A DNA stretch of 60,557 nucleotides from NCBI GenBank assembly GCA_934255485.1, contig CAKQOG010000012.1, forward strand, positions 1 through 60,557. Direction: 5' to 3'. The position numbers and the translations under genes are program-made. A model generated the notes under the pieces. The model was not told where the DNA came from, searched no databases, and saw only the letters and a list, made by a program, of their open reading frames with translations. Source of the DNA: an uncultured Prevotellamassilia sp. GTDB taxonomy: Bacteria; Bacteroidota; Bacteroidia; Bacteroidales; Bacteroidaceae. The stretch's first letter is position 1, and each line of letters starts with the position of its first letter. Shown in pieces: positions 17,711 through 26,514 of this stretch.

Positions 17711-19010
17711 TATACTTAGCCTTTCAGTACTTGTAGTGGTGTTGGGGGCTTGTTCGTTGAAGGCTCAGTCGCAGTCACCACAGGTTCGACAAGTGAAGGG
17801 CGTGTTTGAATATCGAGGACTTTATACCCCCTCTAACACGCAAGCCTTGCAAAGAGCCTTGCATACCAATCATCCCGATTATGATTGGGGCGTGTGGGGA
17901 CATAATTTGCACAAAATTGTGAACGAGGCACTTTGCGATGAGATGTATGCTACCGTTAATGGCACAAAAACGTCCAAGCAATTTTGCTTTTCGAGTGCAG
18001 CCTTATATAAAGCGGTGCGTGCTTACATCCTCGACCAATTTGGCGAAGGCACAGACACCTACAGTGAGCGCATAAGCATCATGCCCATGGACAACCAATT
18101 AGCTTGTACGTGCAATGCCTGTCGTGCCAAAGGCAACACAAGTAGCAATGCCACACCAGCAGTGAGCGACTTTGTAATGCGTTTGGCTAAAGAGTTTCCG
18201 CGCCACCAATTCTTTACTTCGGCTTATCACACCACAAAGGCAGCCCCACAAGTAGCATTGCCTAAAAATGTGGGCGTGTTTATTTCGAGCTATCCCATGC
18301 CCATGCGTGTAGACTTTAAAAAAACGGAGGGCTATCAAGAATTTAGCACAATGGTTAAGGCTTGGAAAAAGAAGTGTGACAAGATATACGTTTGGGATTA
18401 CGAGCGTAACTATAGCGACTATCTTTCGCCCTTCCCTTGTTTGTTGGCTTTGCAGTCGCGCTTTAAACTCTATCGCGACTTGGGGGTACGAGGTGTGTTT
18501 GTAAATGGTAGTGGCGATGATTATTCAGCCTTCGACGATATGCAAACACAGGTGTTGGCAGCGTTGTTGAATAATCCAGATGCAGATGTACAGCAAGCCG
18601 TGAATAACTATTTTGCCAAGTATTATCCCCAAACCCACAAGTTGATGATGGACTATTATTGGCAGTTAGAAACGCGTGTGCAGCGCACCAACCACTTGTT
18701 GCCACTTTACGGCACGATGCAGGACGTGTGTGCGGCATACCTTAATGCTGCAGAGTTTGTGCATTTTCGTGCTCAACTGGATGCAGCCAGTAAGCAGACA
18801 GTGGGCGAGGAACGTAAACGACTAAATGAGTTGCTCACAGCCTTGGCATATACCCAACTCGAGCTTTATCGAAGCAAACTTTTGCCTTTGGATAAAGAAC
18901 AGGCCATTGAGATGCGCGAAATATTGAAGGGACATAGCGAAATAAAAGGCATGGTTAATCGCGATGAACCTGGAAACACGATAGACAATTATTTGAAACA
19001 ATGGAAATGA
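17685..19010 (+). CDS. DUF4838 lipoprotein
   Basis: This 441-residue protein has a lipoprotein signal (LSVLVVVLGAC, cysteine near residue 23). It has the DUF4838 hallmarks: ISIMPMDNQLACTCNACRAK with the CxCxxC motif, IYVWDYERNYSDYL, and GVRGVFVNGSGDDYSAFDDM. DUF4838 proteins look like TIM-barrel glycosidases and their substrates are mostly unknown. The gene overlaps the end of the exporter gene by 26 bp and itself overlaps the next gene, so all are translated from one message. A lipid-anchored glycosidase-like protein beside the exporter recalls PgaB, although no deacetylase domain is present. A second ATG at 17691 is an equally good start. Confidence 0.82.
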   Translation: MLMLRFIFNILSLSVLVVVLGACSLKAQSQSPQVRQVKGVFEYRGLYTPSNTQALQRALHTNHPDYDWGVWGHNLHKIVNEALCDEMYATVNGTKTSKQFCFSSAALYKAVRAYILDQFGEGTDTYSERISIMPMDNQLACTCNACRAKGNTSSNATPAVSDFVMRLAKEFPRHQFFTSAYHTTKAAPQVALPKNVGVFISSYPMPMRVDFKKTEGYQEFSTMVKAWKKKCDKIYVWDYERNYSDYLSPFPCLLALQSRFKLYRDLGVRGVFVNGSGDDYSAFDDMQTQVLAALLNNPDADVQQAVNNYFAKYYPQTHKLMMDYYWQLETRVQRTNHLLPLYGTMQDVCAAYLNAAEFVHFRAQLDAASKQTVGEERKRLNELLTALAYTQLELYRSKLLPLDKEQAIEMREILKGHSEIKGMVNRDEPGNTIDNYLKQWK

Positions 19011-19564
19011 TTTCTTACAAAAAATACATAGGTTGGGGCGTTTGTTTGTGCGCATGGGCAACAAGCTTTTTGTTGTTTGCGTCGTGTCACAAACGTTTAG
19101 GTCCAACCACCGTTCACGTTGAGGACTCTGTGCGCCATTACCCTCCCGTTATTTTGGGCGAAGACATTGACTTGGTGTATGTGTTGCACAATACGGGCGA
19201 TGAAGTGTTGGCTATTACCGATGTGCAGCCTTCTTGTCCTACCATCGAAACTACAGATGCCAACATCACAACTGTGCCACCAGGTAAAGAGGTGGTGTTG
19301 AAGTTCGTATTCCACTCCGATAAAAACATGGGCTATACCCAGCACAGCATTCGTTTGTTTGGTAACATAGCCCCCAAAGGTGTGGCAGAACTCGTGTTCG
19401 ATACCCACATTGTTCGTCCTTCCATCGACTTGTCTGACTACGAGGAGTATTATCAAGAAGAATTGCGCTCCACAGGCAAAAAAATGATGGACGCCAGTTA
19501 CAAGGAATATGAATATGGTGCTACTGAGGGCGATTACACAACCTATGATGCTCAAGCCAATTAG
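19007..19564 (+). CDS. DUF1573 family lipoprotein
   Basis: This protein has about 185 residues from ATG 19007, which overlaps the previous stop as ATGA; ATG 19001 would add two residues. A signal peptide ends in LLFASC, a lipobox. One Ig-like DUF1573 domain follows (LGEDIDLVYVLHNTGDEVLAITDVQPSCPTIETT). These domains are common in Bacteroidota periplasmic and surface proteins and probably mediate protein contacts. The usual SCGCT-type motif is replaced by SCPT. The C-terminus is acidic and Tyr-rich (DYEEYYQEEL, YEYGATEGDYTTYDAQAN). It is probably part of the envelope complex made by this cluster. Confidence 0.82.
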   Translation: MISYKKYIGWGVCLCAWATSFLLFASCHKRLGPTTVHVEDSVRHYPPVILGEDIDLVYVLHNTGDEVLAITDVQPSCPTIETTDANITTVPPGKEVVLKFVFHSDKNMGYTQHSIRLFGNIAPKGVAELVFDTHIVRPSIDLSDYEEYYQEELRSTGKKMMDASYKEYEYGATEGDYTTYDAQAN

Positions 19565-19609
19565 TTGCGATGATGTAATATTTTTTTGAATAAAATAACT
19601 TCCAAGAAT

Positions 19610-20068
19610 ATGAAAGAAATTGCAGGAAAAGAATCAAGTAGCTTTAAAGTGCTCTTGGTTGATGACATATCTTTAAATTTACTCTTGCTCGACAAAATGC
19701 TGAAGCCTTTTGATTTTCAAATAGTGAAGGCAAGTGGTGGACGCGAAGCGTTGCAAGAGGTACAGAAACGTTGGCATACGCCCGACCAAATAGACTTGGC
19801 AATTGTAGACCTTATGATGCCCGAGGTAGATGGCTTCCAGGTTATAGAAAGTTTACGTAAGGGGTATGAGATGGAGGGCAATGCCGTTCCACCACAAGAC
19901 AAAACAGCCTTGCCCCTTATTATCCTCTCGGGTTTAAGCTTTGTGGAAGATAGGAAGAAAGGCATGGCGTTAGGAGCCAACCACTATCTTACCAAACCCA
20001 TTGTGATGAATAAACTCTATGACATAGTTACACAATTGCTGACGGAGAAGGTTGAGGCGGAAAAATAA
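19610..20068 (+). CDS. Single-domain response regulator (receiver protein)
   Basis: This 152-residue CheY-like protein contains only a receiver domain. Acidic residues are at KVLLVDDIS, the phosphoacceptor is the Asp in AIVDLMMPEVDG, the switch residue is in IILSGLS, and the conserved Lys is in YLTKPI. I use ATG 19610; a TTG at 19586 would add eight residues. It has no DNA-binding output, so it must act through protein contacts or a phosphorelay. It lies inside the polysaccharide cluster, 45 bp after the DUF1573 gene, and two histidine kinase genes follow in the same direction. A role in regulating the synthase is inference. Confidence 0.88.
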   Translation: MKEIAGKESSSFKVLLVDDISLNLLLLDKMLKPFDFQIVKASGGREALQEVQKRWHTPDQIDLAIVDLMMPEVDGFQVIESLRKGYEMEGNAVPPQDKTALPLIILSGLSFVEDRKKGMALGANHYLTKPIVMNKLYDIVTQLLTEKVEAEK

Positions 20069-20111
20069 AAAACAGGATTTTTCTAACAAAAATAAAGAAA
20101 ATACACCTATT

Positions 20112-21575
20112 ATGTATAATATGATAAAAAAAACATTACTCACATTGATGTTTGCGATGGTAGCCTTGGCAATGAACGCGCAGACACAAAAACTCCCTGT
20201 GCTGAAGGTAACCTTCGATGGTACATTTAAAGCCGAAATGAACTATCTGCAAGGATTTATGGAACTTACAGATGCGGATGGTAAGGTGGTAAAACTGCCT
20301 GCTAAGTTTAAAACACGTGGTGCAACTGCTAAGCAGTACCTCATGAAGCCTTCGTTCAACATGAAGCTTCGCAACGATGATTACACAGCGCAACAAGACA
20401 GTGCCTTGTTAGGCATGCGTAGTTGTTCGTCGTGGATTCTCGATGCCATGGCTATCGATTGCATTGGTATGCGCAACCGCGTTTGCTTTGACATTTGGAA
20501 CCAATTTTCGCGTTTGCCTTACGACACTCAGTTCGACGGACGCAATGGTACCGAAGGTCGCTTTGTGGAGGTGTACATCAATAATGAATATAAGGGCATT
20601 TACTGTTTGACTGATCGCATCAACCGCAAGTTGCTCAACTTGAAAAAGGTGAAGGAAAATCCCGACAACACCTTCCAAGTGCGTGGCGTGCTTTATAAGA
20701 GTGGAACCAACTCTATTGCCAATCAAAACACCCCAGGTTATACCGACGACTACACTGCTTGTGTAGTGGAGTGGCACAATGCTTGGGAACTTGCAGAACC
20801 CGATGAAGAATATGCTTGCGAAGCAGCTTGGCAACCTTTGCAGGAACTTTTTGCAGGTAAGCGTAGCTACGATGAGGTGAAAAAGTATTTCTACCTCGAT
20901 AACATGGTAGACTATCAGCTCTTTGTGATGGCATTTAGCATTTCAGACAATTGGGGTAATAAAAACCACTTCTTCTCAGTGCGCAACATCACAAAGGATA
21001 TTGACGATGTAGAGCCTACTGAAGCTGCACGTCGCAAGTTCGTAATTACGCCTTGGGACCTCGACACTTCATTAGGAGGTAGCTACAATGGTTCTTATTC
21101 TAATGGCAATTACAGTAATTGGCGCGTGGCAGATGCTGTGAAGAATGGAGGCTTCTATCCTTTCAGTAGTTGTCAGGGTCAAGCAGAATATCAGCAAATG
21201 TTGCGTAACCGTTGGGCAACGTTGCGTAAGGGTGCCCTTTCGGTGGAGAACGTATGCAAGGTGATGGACGGTTATCGCGACCTCTTTATTAACACAGGTG
21301 CTTGGAGCCGAATGCTTACTCACTTTAATGCGCAAAAGGCAAAGCCTATGCACGTGGATGACCTTGCCAAAGAAGTGGGCTTGGTTGAGCAGTGGTATAA
21401 GGCACGTTTTGCTGAAATGGATAATTACTTTGGTACCACATCGAGCGGTATTCACAGTGTTGAGGCGAATGTTGCTGACAATTCAACTGAGATTTACGAC
21501 TTGCAAGGTCGCAAGGTGAGCCAGCCCCAGCAGCATGGCGTATATATTAAGGGAGGTAAAAAAGTCTTGTTCTAA
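20112..21575 (+). CDS. Secreted CotH-type kinase family protein
   Basis: This 487-residue protein starts at ATG 20112 (or 20121) with a signal peptide ending AMNAQ. The frame upstream to 20052 is Lys/Asn-rich and precedes the signal peptide, so I exclude it. CotH features are present: KTRGATAKQY, SFNMKLR, SWILDAMAIDCIGMRNR, FVEVYINNEYKGIYCLTDRI and the metal-binding segment VITPWDLDTSLG. CotH of Bacillus is a kinase that phosphorylates serines of coat proteins; the substrate here is unknown. The C-terminus IYDLQGRKVS...HGVYIKGGKKVLF resembles a type IX secretion signal. Its place behind polysaccharide export genes suggests that it acts on a surface structure. Confidence 0.87.
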   Translation: MYNMIKKTLLTLMFAMVALAMNAQTQKLPVLKVTFDGTFKAEMNYLQGFMELTDADGKVVKLPAKFKTRGATAKQYLMKPSFNMKLRNDDYTAQQDSALLGMRSCSSWILDAMAIDCIGMRNRVCFDIWNQFSRLPYDTQFDGRNGTEGRFVEVYINNEYKGIYCLTDRINRKLLNLKKVKENPDNTFQVRGVLYKSGTNSIANQNTPGYTDDYTACVVEWHNAWELAEPDEEYACEAAWQPLQELFAGKRSYDEVKKYFYLDNMVDYQLFVMAFSISDNWGNKNHFFSVRNITKDIDDVEPTEAARRKFVITPWDLDTSLGGSYNGSYSNGNYSNWRVADAVKNGGFYPFSSCQGQAEYQQMLRNRWATLRKGALSVENVCKVMDGYRDLFINTGAWSRMLTHFNAQKAKPMHVDDLAKEVGLVEQWYKARFAEMDNYFGTTSSGIHSVEANVADNSTEIYDLQGRKVSQPQQHGVYIKGGKKVLF

Positions 21576-21786
21576 TTTTCCGAAACCATATCCTTAAGGG
21601 TGGTTTAAGGGATAGGAATAACCTTTAATGGTTAAAAAGATTATATCTGGCATTTTGATGTATAAAAAACAGCATCAACTATTGTGAGATATAGAAAAAA
21701 TGCCGATTTTTGAAAATCCTTTCGCTGACGATGGGGAGGTAATCATTGAGTATTACAGTTTATGGCTATAAATCTTGATGATTTTA

Positions 21787-21794
21787 CCCCCCCC
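21787..21794 (+). repeat. C8 homopolymer tract before a histidine kinase gene
   Basis: Eight consecutive C lie 36 bp before ATG 21830. They sit inside the loop of an 8-bp inverted repeat, GGCTATAA (21764-21771) and TTATAGCC (21821-21828). Poly-C runs are prone to slippage. Confidence 0.8.
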
Positions 21795-21829
21795 ATTTAC
21801 AGTTTAATACCTACTAAAAATTATAGCCT

Positions 21830-23180
21830 ATGTCGCTAAATACATATTGGGGTACAGCTGTAAGCTACACGCTTGTTGTGTTAGTTATTCTGGTAAAGAG
21901 TTGGTCGTTACGCGACCTCTACGAAAATAAAAATCGTGCCTTCATCATAATGGTGTATACCATGCTGCTTTTTAGTTTGCTGGATTTGTTATGGGCATTT
22001 TGCTATGATGGCATCATCAATAATGAACGCGTGTTCTTTGTTGTGTCGCAATTATTCCATTTTTGGTGGACAATAACAGCTTTTTGCTGGTTATATTACA
22101 TACTCGGTTATTTAGGAGCAAGAAGGATTACGCGTACCATCTTATTAACAATTCAAGGGGCTTTTGTGCTTTTAGAATTGATTATGGTGCTTTATAACAC
22201 CAAGGAGCCCGTGCTATTCAGCATTGAAAATGGACAATATATTGCCGTTCGGCATCGTTGGTACACCTTTTTTTCTCAATATTACGTGTACATTCTAACG
22301 GGTGCCTATACGCTCTTCCATCTGGTATTTAATAGGGGTGAGATATGCGGCAATATGTTGCGCCTCGGTGTTCCCCATACTCTTAGGTGTGGCTACCATT
22401 CACTACACCAAATTGCCTTTCTATAGTTTAGGCTTCCAGTTCTCGTGTTTAGTGCTCTACGTGTTTGTGGTAACGTCCGACAACGAAGAGTTGCGAAAGA
22501 AAAAGTCTCTCTTTTTGCGCGGCATGAGTCATAAACTCCGCACACCGCTTAATGCAATGTATGGCTTTGCGCAATTATTAGGGATGCCTGATGGAACGTG
22601 GACTGATAAGGAGCGTGAGCAATATAACACCTATATCAATAATAGTTTTAGCATGATCGACATGATCATTAACGACCTTATGGTGAGTGCAGAGCTTGGC
22701 ACACAGCAGTATCAAGTAAAGAAGTATGAGGTGGAAGTGGCAAGCGTTTGTAATAACACCATGAGCTTGGTTCAACTTTGCAAACCTACCAACGTGAATA
22801 TGCAGGTGCAGATTGACTTGCCCGAGCATTTCAACATCTTGAGCGATTATCACAGAATTGAGCAAGTGCTCTTTATTTTGCTCAGCAATGCCTGTCGCTG
22901 TACCCTGAATGGAAAAATCCTCTTGCACGCTGCTTTGCATAAGGATGAATTACAGTTGATGCTTTCAAATACTTGTAAACCTGTCCCTGTTGAGGAAGCC
23001 GAAAATATTTTCGACCCTACAACGCCTATTGGCGAAAAAATGCAGAATTTAGGATTTAAACTAACCGTTTGTCGAAGGGTGGCAGATTTGCTCGGTGGTA
23101 GAATTTATTTGGATACTACATATACTGAGGGATGCCGATTTGTGTTGGCGTTAAAAGCTCCGCAACAACACAGATCATAA
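21830..23180 (+). pseudogene. Membrane histidine kinase interrupted by a +1 frameshift
   Basis: Two overlapping frames make up one protein of about 450 residues. The first (21830 to about 22338) gives an N-terminal region with about six membrane segments. The second, from about 22335, gives the last membrane segments, a HisKA-like helix FLRGMSHKLRTPLNAMYGF with the phosphoacceptor His, and a weak ATPase domain. A run of four G at 22335-22338 joins the frames: with three G the sequence reads NRVRYAAICC without a break. The N box (QVLFILLSNACRC) and G boxes are degenerate (NLGFKLTVCRRVADLLGG). It is either a real inactivating change or a base-call error. Confidence 0.8.
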
Positions 23181-23229
23181 TTAAACACCAAAAACAAAAC
23201 ATTATTTCAAAAAAAACAGTTCACTAAAA

Positions 23230-24348
23230 ATGAAAAAGATTTTATTACTCGTAATGACTGCCGTGTTTATGGCAGCATGTTCTTCAGATGAGGTGGGTAC
23301 AACCACTCCACAAGCAGAAGTTCCGGGTACCGAAGTCTACGCAATGGGTAAAAAACTTTCTTTGGCTTCTTCTTCTATTGCAGCTACACCCGTTAACTAT
23401 GCCGATGCTTATTTCTTTATCCGCATTGACGGACGTATTCCTAAGTCTGTAGGCTCGTATAATATGAAGGACTATTGGCCCAGCAATAGCAATTCCACAT
23501 CTGTATTTGCCAATGGAAACAAGGGGTCAGTGAATTTAGATTATCCTTATTGGAATTTGTGTACTACCGATCGTTATGTCAGTAAGTATGTGTATGACCC
23601 CACAGGACAGAGCGTAGCGAATGTGCTTGGCAGTGTGCCTACTTACAAGTCGATGATGTCGGTAAATTATAAGAATACAAGCGATATTCAGTCTATCGAC
23701 ACAACCAACTTAAAGATTATTTGGTATGTAGCCAAATTTACATACGGTAGATGGCATGTTGATGGTGTGCTCACATTTAAGAATGTGGATAACGTAGACA
23801 AAATTCCTGGCATGAAACCCGAAGAAGGATTGGAACCTTCAACCCCCGAACCTCCCATTACAATTGATGGACAAGGCAATGTAGAGGTTGATATTCATCA
23901 ACAACAACACGACACATGGCAAACAATTAAGACTTCAGTACACGTGCGCGACTTGGTGGACAAGGTTACCGTGGAAATTCCTATCGGACGTGAAGATATG
24001 GCTGAGACTGATGACTTTGACATTCGTACTTACGACCTCGTGTTGGGGGCAAAGGTATATATCAATGGACATGAGTATACACTCGATAGCGAAAGTCCCG
24101 TAAAGATTACCATCGAACACCAGGTGGATAAAGCCGTATTTACCATTGCATGTACTGACACCAAATATCTTGCAGCCTTGCGCAAGGAATATGGTGATGG
24201 TGTAACCGTGGAAATCTTTTCATACCCCAAGAATTTAACCAAAGAAGAAGTGTGGGCAAAGCTTAAACAAGCTAAAGTAACTACTACACCTGCCACATAC
24301 GAGCACTTGCTTTTTAAGGGTGCTACAAGTGCTTTCTTCTCTGAATAA
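23230..24348 (+). CDS. Lipoprotein of unknown function
   Basis: This 372-residue protein has the lipoprotein signal MKKILLLVMTAVFMAAC (cysteine 17). The first part (residues 30-190) is Tyr/Ser/Asn-rich and contains FFIRIDGRIPKSVGSY. A Pro/Glu linker (MKPEEGLEPSTPEPPITID) separates it from a second domain (residues 215-372) with beta patterns such as VDIHQQQHDTWQTIKTSVHV. I recognise no family. It is placed between two histidine kinase genes, 49 bp after the frameshifted one and 105 bp before the other. A sensed or signalling lipoprotein is possible but not shown. Confidence 0.75.
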   Translation: MKKILLLVMTAVFMAACSSDEVGTTTPQAEVPGTEVYAMGKKLSLASSSIAATPVNYADAYFFIRIDGRIPKSVGSYNMKDYWPSNSNSTSVFANGNKGSVNLDYPYWNLCTTDRYVSKYVYDPTGQSVANVLGSVPTYKSMMSVNYKNTSDIQSIDTTNLKIIWYVAKFTYGRWHVDGVLTFKNVDNVDKIPGMKPEEGLEPSTPEPPITIDGQGNVEVDIHQQQHDTWQTIKTSVHVRDLVDKVTVEIPIGREDMAETDDFDIRTYDLVLGAKVYINGHEYTLDSESPVKITIEHQVDKAVFTIACTDTKYLAALRKEYGDGVTVEIFSYPKNLTKEEVWAKLKQAKVTTTPATYEHLLFKGATSAFFSE

Positions 24349-24453
24349 GAGTTGCGGGGTGGTTTTAAAAACAGGTGGTTTTTAGAACCACCCTTAATCT
24401 GTTAGAACAGAAAAAAATAACTTCTAAACAAATCTCATTATCGAAGAAAAGCT

Positions 24454-25488
24454 ATGATTACAACAGAAGAAGTAGGTAGGCTTATTCGCGAAAAAAAGAT
24501 AATGGACGATTCAAACACAACGATTGTTGTGCTCGACGAAAACTTAAGAATTCTGTATGTAAACGACAACTTTATTGAAACTGATACACACCTACATCCT
24601 GGCGACTTGATAAAGTGCAAAAATGCAGTAGCGGCGCAAGAGGGTTGTGGCTCGCACGAGAACTGCAAAGATTGCGAACTGCGTAAAATGATTGAGGCTT
24701 CTATAAGCCAAAACAAGAAGATGGAAACACAAGCCGACTTCTTGGTAGAATCCAACCAAACGCTTAGTTTACATGCCATTTCAACTCCTTATGAGTATGA
24801 AGGTAAAACAGGTTCGATAGTATTGTTGATTGATAGAACAGAACATCAGCGCGAGTTAATGCTTGAACGCACGTTCTTTCACGATTTGTTGAATATTTCG
24901 GGTGCTTTGAAAGGGCTGCTTGATTGTGTGCAGCACGACAATGTTCAAGACATCATCCCCATTTTGCGCGATATCTCAGGACAACTCCTTGACGAGGTTG
25001 AAGCGCAACGCGACCTAATCTTTGCAATGAATGGCTTGCTTCAACCTATACTCAAAAGGTTTAAAGCAAGTGATGTGTTAGAAAATCTTGATGCCTTGGT
25101 ATGTGTGGCTAAAAAGATGCACAATATTAAAATTGTTGTAGACTCTACTGTAACAGATGAGGAAGTGTGTAGTGATAAAAGACTGTTGAACCGTGTGCTC
25201 ATCAATATGTTCAAAAATGCATACGAGGCAAGTCCTAACTCGGTGGTTACATTAGGTGTTCATGCAACGGATGACAAGATTATTTTCTCTACACATAACA
25301 ATGCGGTCATCCCCGAACACATTAAAAGTAGAATTTTTATCTACGGCAACTCAACCAAAGGTGCTAAACATGGTCTGGGTACATACAGCATTAAATTGAT
25401 TGGCGAGAAATTCTTGCATGGACGTGTGTGGTTCGAGTCTGCTGAAGGCGTAGGAACAACCTTCTACATCGAATTGGACAGAGTTTAG
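24454..25488 (+). CDS. PAS-domain sensor histidine kinase (soluble)
   Basis: This 344-residue kinase has no membrane segment. Residues 1-130 form a PAS domain (TTIVVLDENLRILYVND). It carries a Cys-rich insert, GDLIKCKNAVAAQEGCGSHE then NCKDCELRKM, which may bind metal or sense redox state. The H box is FFHDLLNISGALKGL (about residue 147). The ATPase domain has INMFKNAYEAS (N box, about residue 252) and a Gly-rich segment KGAKHGLGTYSIKLIGEKF (about 312). It probably phosphorylates a receiver protein; the closest is the single-domain regulator at 19610, but the pairing is a guess. The ATPase motifs are intact, unlike the kinase at 21830. Confidence 0.88.
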   Translation: MITTEEVGRLIREKKIMDDSNTTIVVLDENLRILYVNDNFIETDTHLHPGDLIKCKNAVAAQEGCGSHENCKDCELRKMIEASISQNKKMETQADFLVESNQTLSLHAISTPYEYEGKTGSIVLLIDRTEHQRELMLERTFFHDLLNISGALKGLLDCVQHDNVQDIIPILRDISGQLLDEVEAQRDLIFAMNGLLQPILKRFKASDVLENLDALVCVAKKMHNIKIVVDSTVTDEEVCSDKRLLNRVLINMFKNAYEASPNSVVTLGVHATDDKIIFSTHNNAVIPEHIKSRIFIYGNSTKGAKHGLGTYSIKLIGEKFLHGRVWFESAEGVGTTFYIELDRV

Positions 25489-25581
25489 TATTAAGTATTA
25501 CAAACTATTGCATGACCTTGCTGAAGCTGCTGCATATCCTTGTTATAGTTTATTTGTCTTACGCATGCTTTTTTGCTCAAT

Positions 25582-25739
25582 ACACGCTTATAATGGTACA
25601 TGGATACGTGTTCTTATGCCCTAAGGATACGTATTCTTATGCCCTAAGGATACGTGTTCTTGTGCCCTAAGGATACGTGTTCTTGTGCCCTAAGGATACG
25701 TATCCTTGTTACCTAAGAATACGTATCCTTAGCTACAAA
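25582..25739. repeat. Tandem array of a 23-bp palindrome-containing repeat (locus 1)
   Basis: Six 23-bp units start at 25602, 25625, 25648, 25671, 25694 and 25717. Each begins GGATACGT (the last GAATACGT) and most end GCCCTAA; units 3 and 4 are identical and the later ones drift. The 16-bp palindrome AAGGATACGTATCCTT occurs at 25692-25707. A 20-bp flank, ACACGCTTATAATGG then TACAT, precedes the array and recurs at 48941. The period is not a multiple of three, so the array is not coding. Confidence 0.93.
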
Positions 25740-25988
25740 AACACGTAAACTTAGCTATTTTACACCTATTTGCAACATTCAAACACACAGAACTCAATGA
25801 TGATCAATGCATTACAACAATTTATAAACTCATATTTCAAAAAAATGGCTGAGCGGTTCTTTTTTTCAAAACAAACGAATTATGAGCATTACAAATTCCA
25901 ACTTTAATGTATTTCAAAACCTGCAACATTTTTAGCTCATAACACTATGGCATAAAAAACAACATTCATAAAAACAAAATACAAAACC

Positions 25989-26019
25989 TTTGATATATAA
26001 GCAAAAGTTAGTATCTTTG
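25989..26019 (+). promoter_or_regulatory. Promoter of rpsO
   Basis: TTTG (25989-25992), a 19-bp spacer and TATCTTTG (26012-26019): a perfect Bacteroidota consensus, 62 bp before the rpsO start. Confidence 0.75.
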
Positions 26020-26081
26020 CACCCGCTATATAACCACATAGCACATTAAAATTCATACTATATTTTTTTAAATTACACACA

Positions 26082-26351
26082 ATGTACTTAGATTCTGAAA
26101 AGAAGAAAGAGATCTTTGGTAAGTACGGACAGTCTAATTCGGATACTGGTTCAGTAGAAAGCCAAGTAGCCTTGTTTTCTTACCGTATTGCCCACTTGAC
26201 GGAGCACATGAAGCAAAACCGTAAAGATCATACAACTGAACGTTCACTTGTTAAGCTTGTTGGTAAGCGTCGCGCACTCCTCAAGTATCTTAAGAACAAA
26301 GACATCGAGCGTTATCGTGCTATCATTAAGAACCTCGGCTTGCGTAAGTAA
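26082..26351 (+). CDS. rpsO: 30S ribosomal protein S15
   Basis: This 89-residue protein is the normal length for S15. It has the conserved S15 segments DTGSVESQVALFSYRIAHLTEH, KDHTTERSLVKLVGKRRALL and YLKNKDIERYRAIIKNLGLRK. S15 binds 16S rRNA early in assembly of the small subunit. The gene is monocistronic, with a consensus promoter 62 bp before it and a strong terminator 58 bp after it. In many bacteria S15 represses its own translation by binding the leader; I did not find a clear such structure in the short 5' leader here. Confidence 0.97.
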   Translation: MYLDSEKKKEIFGKYGQSNSDTGSVESQVALFSYRIAHLTEHMKQNRKDHTTERSLVKLVGKRRALLKYLKNKDIERYRAIIKNLGLRK

Positions 26352-26409
26352 GCAAACAATGAGGGCTTAATAAGAAAAGTTTTAACAACATTCGCCATGA
26401 ATGTTAGGA

Positions 26410-26460
26410 AAAGAAACAGCACTGCAAACATCTGTTTGCAAGTGCTGTTTCTTTGTTTTT
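26410..26460 (+). terminator. Terminator of rpsO
   Basis: AAAGAAACAGCACT (26410-26423) pairs with AGTGCTGTTTCTTT (26441-26454), extended by inner GCAAACA/TGTTTGC pairing with one bulge. A T-rich tract follows. Confidence 0.88.
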
Positions 26461-26514
26461 ACAAATGTTTATGCCCCATAAGGGACGCAAGCTCTTATTT
26501 TATAAAAGCGCCTT

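Larger units (their letters stand above)
25489..26081. other. Gap with 23-bp repeat array and rpsO promoter
   Basis: No gene is seen in these 593 bp. They hold the repeat array at 25602-25739, its 5' flank at 25582-25601, AT-rich sequence without recognisable elements at 25740-25985, and the rpsO promoter. Confidence 0.7.

Noticed and set aside
21627..21773. Two small ATG frames (19 and 23 codons) before the frameshifted kinase
   Set aside because: There is no promoter, conserved motif or known context to support either one.
25602..25739. CRISPR array
   Set aside because: The 23-bp units are directly adjacent with no variable spacers, and there are no cas genes in the window.
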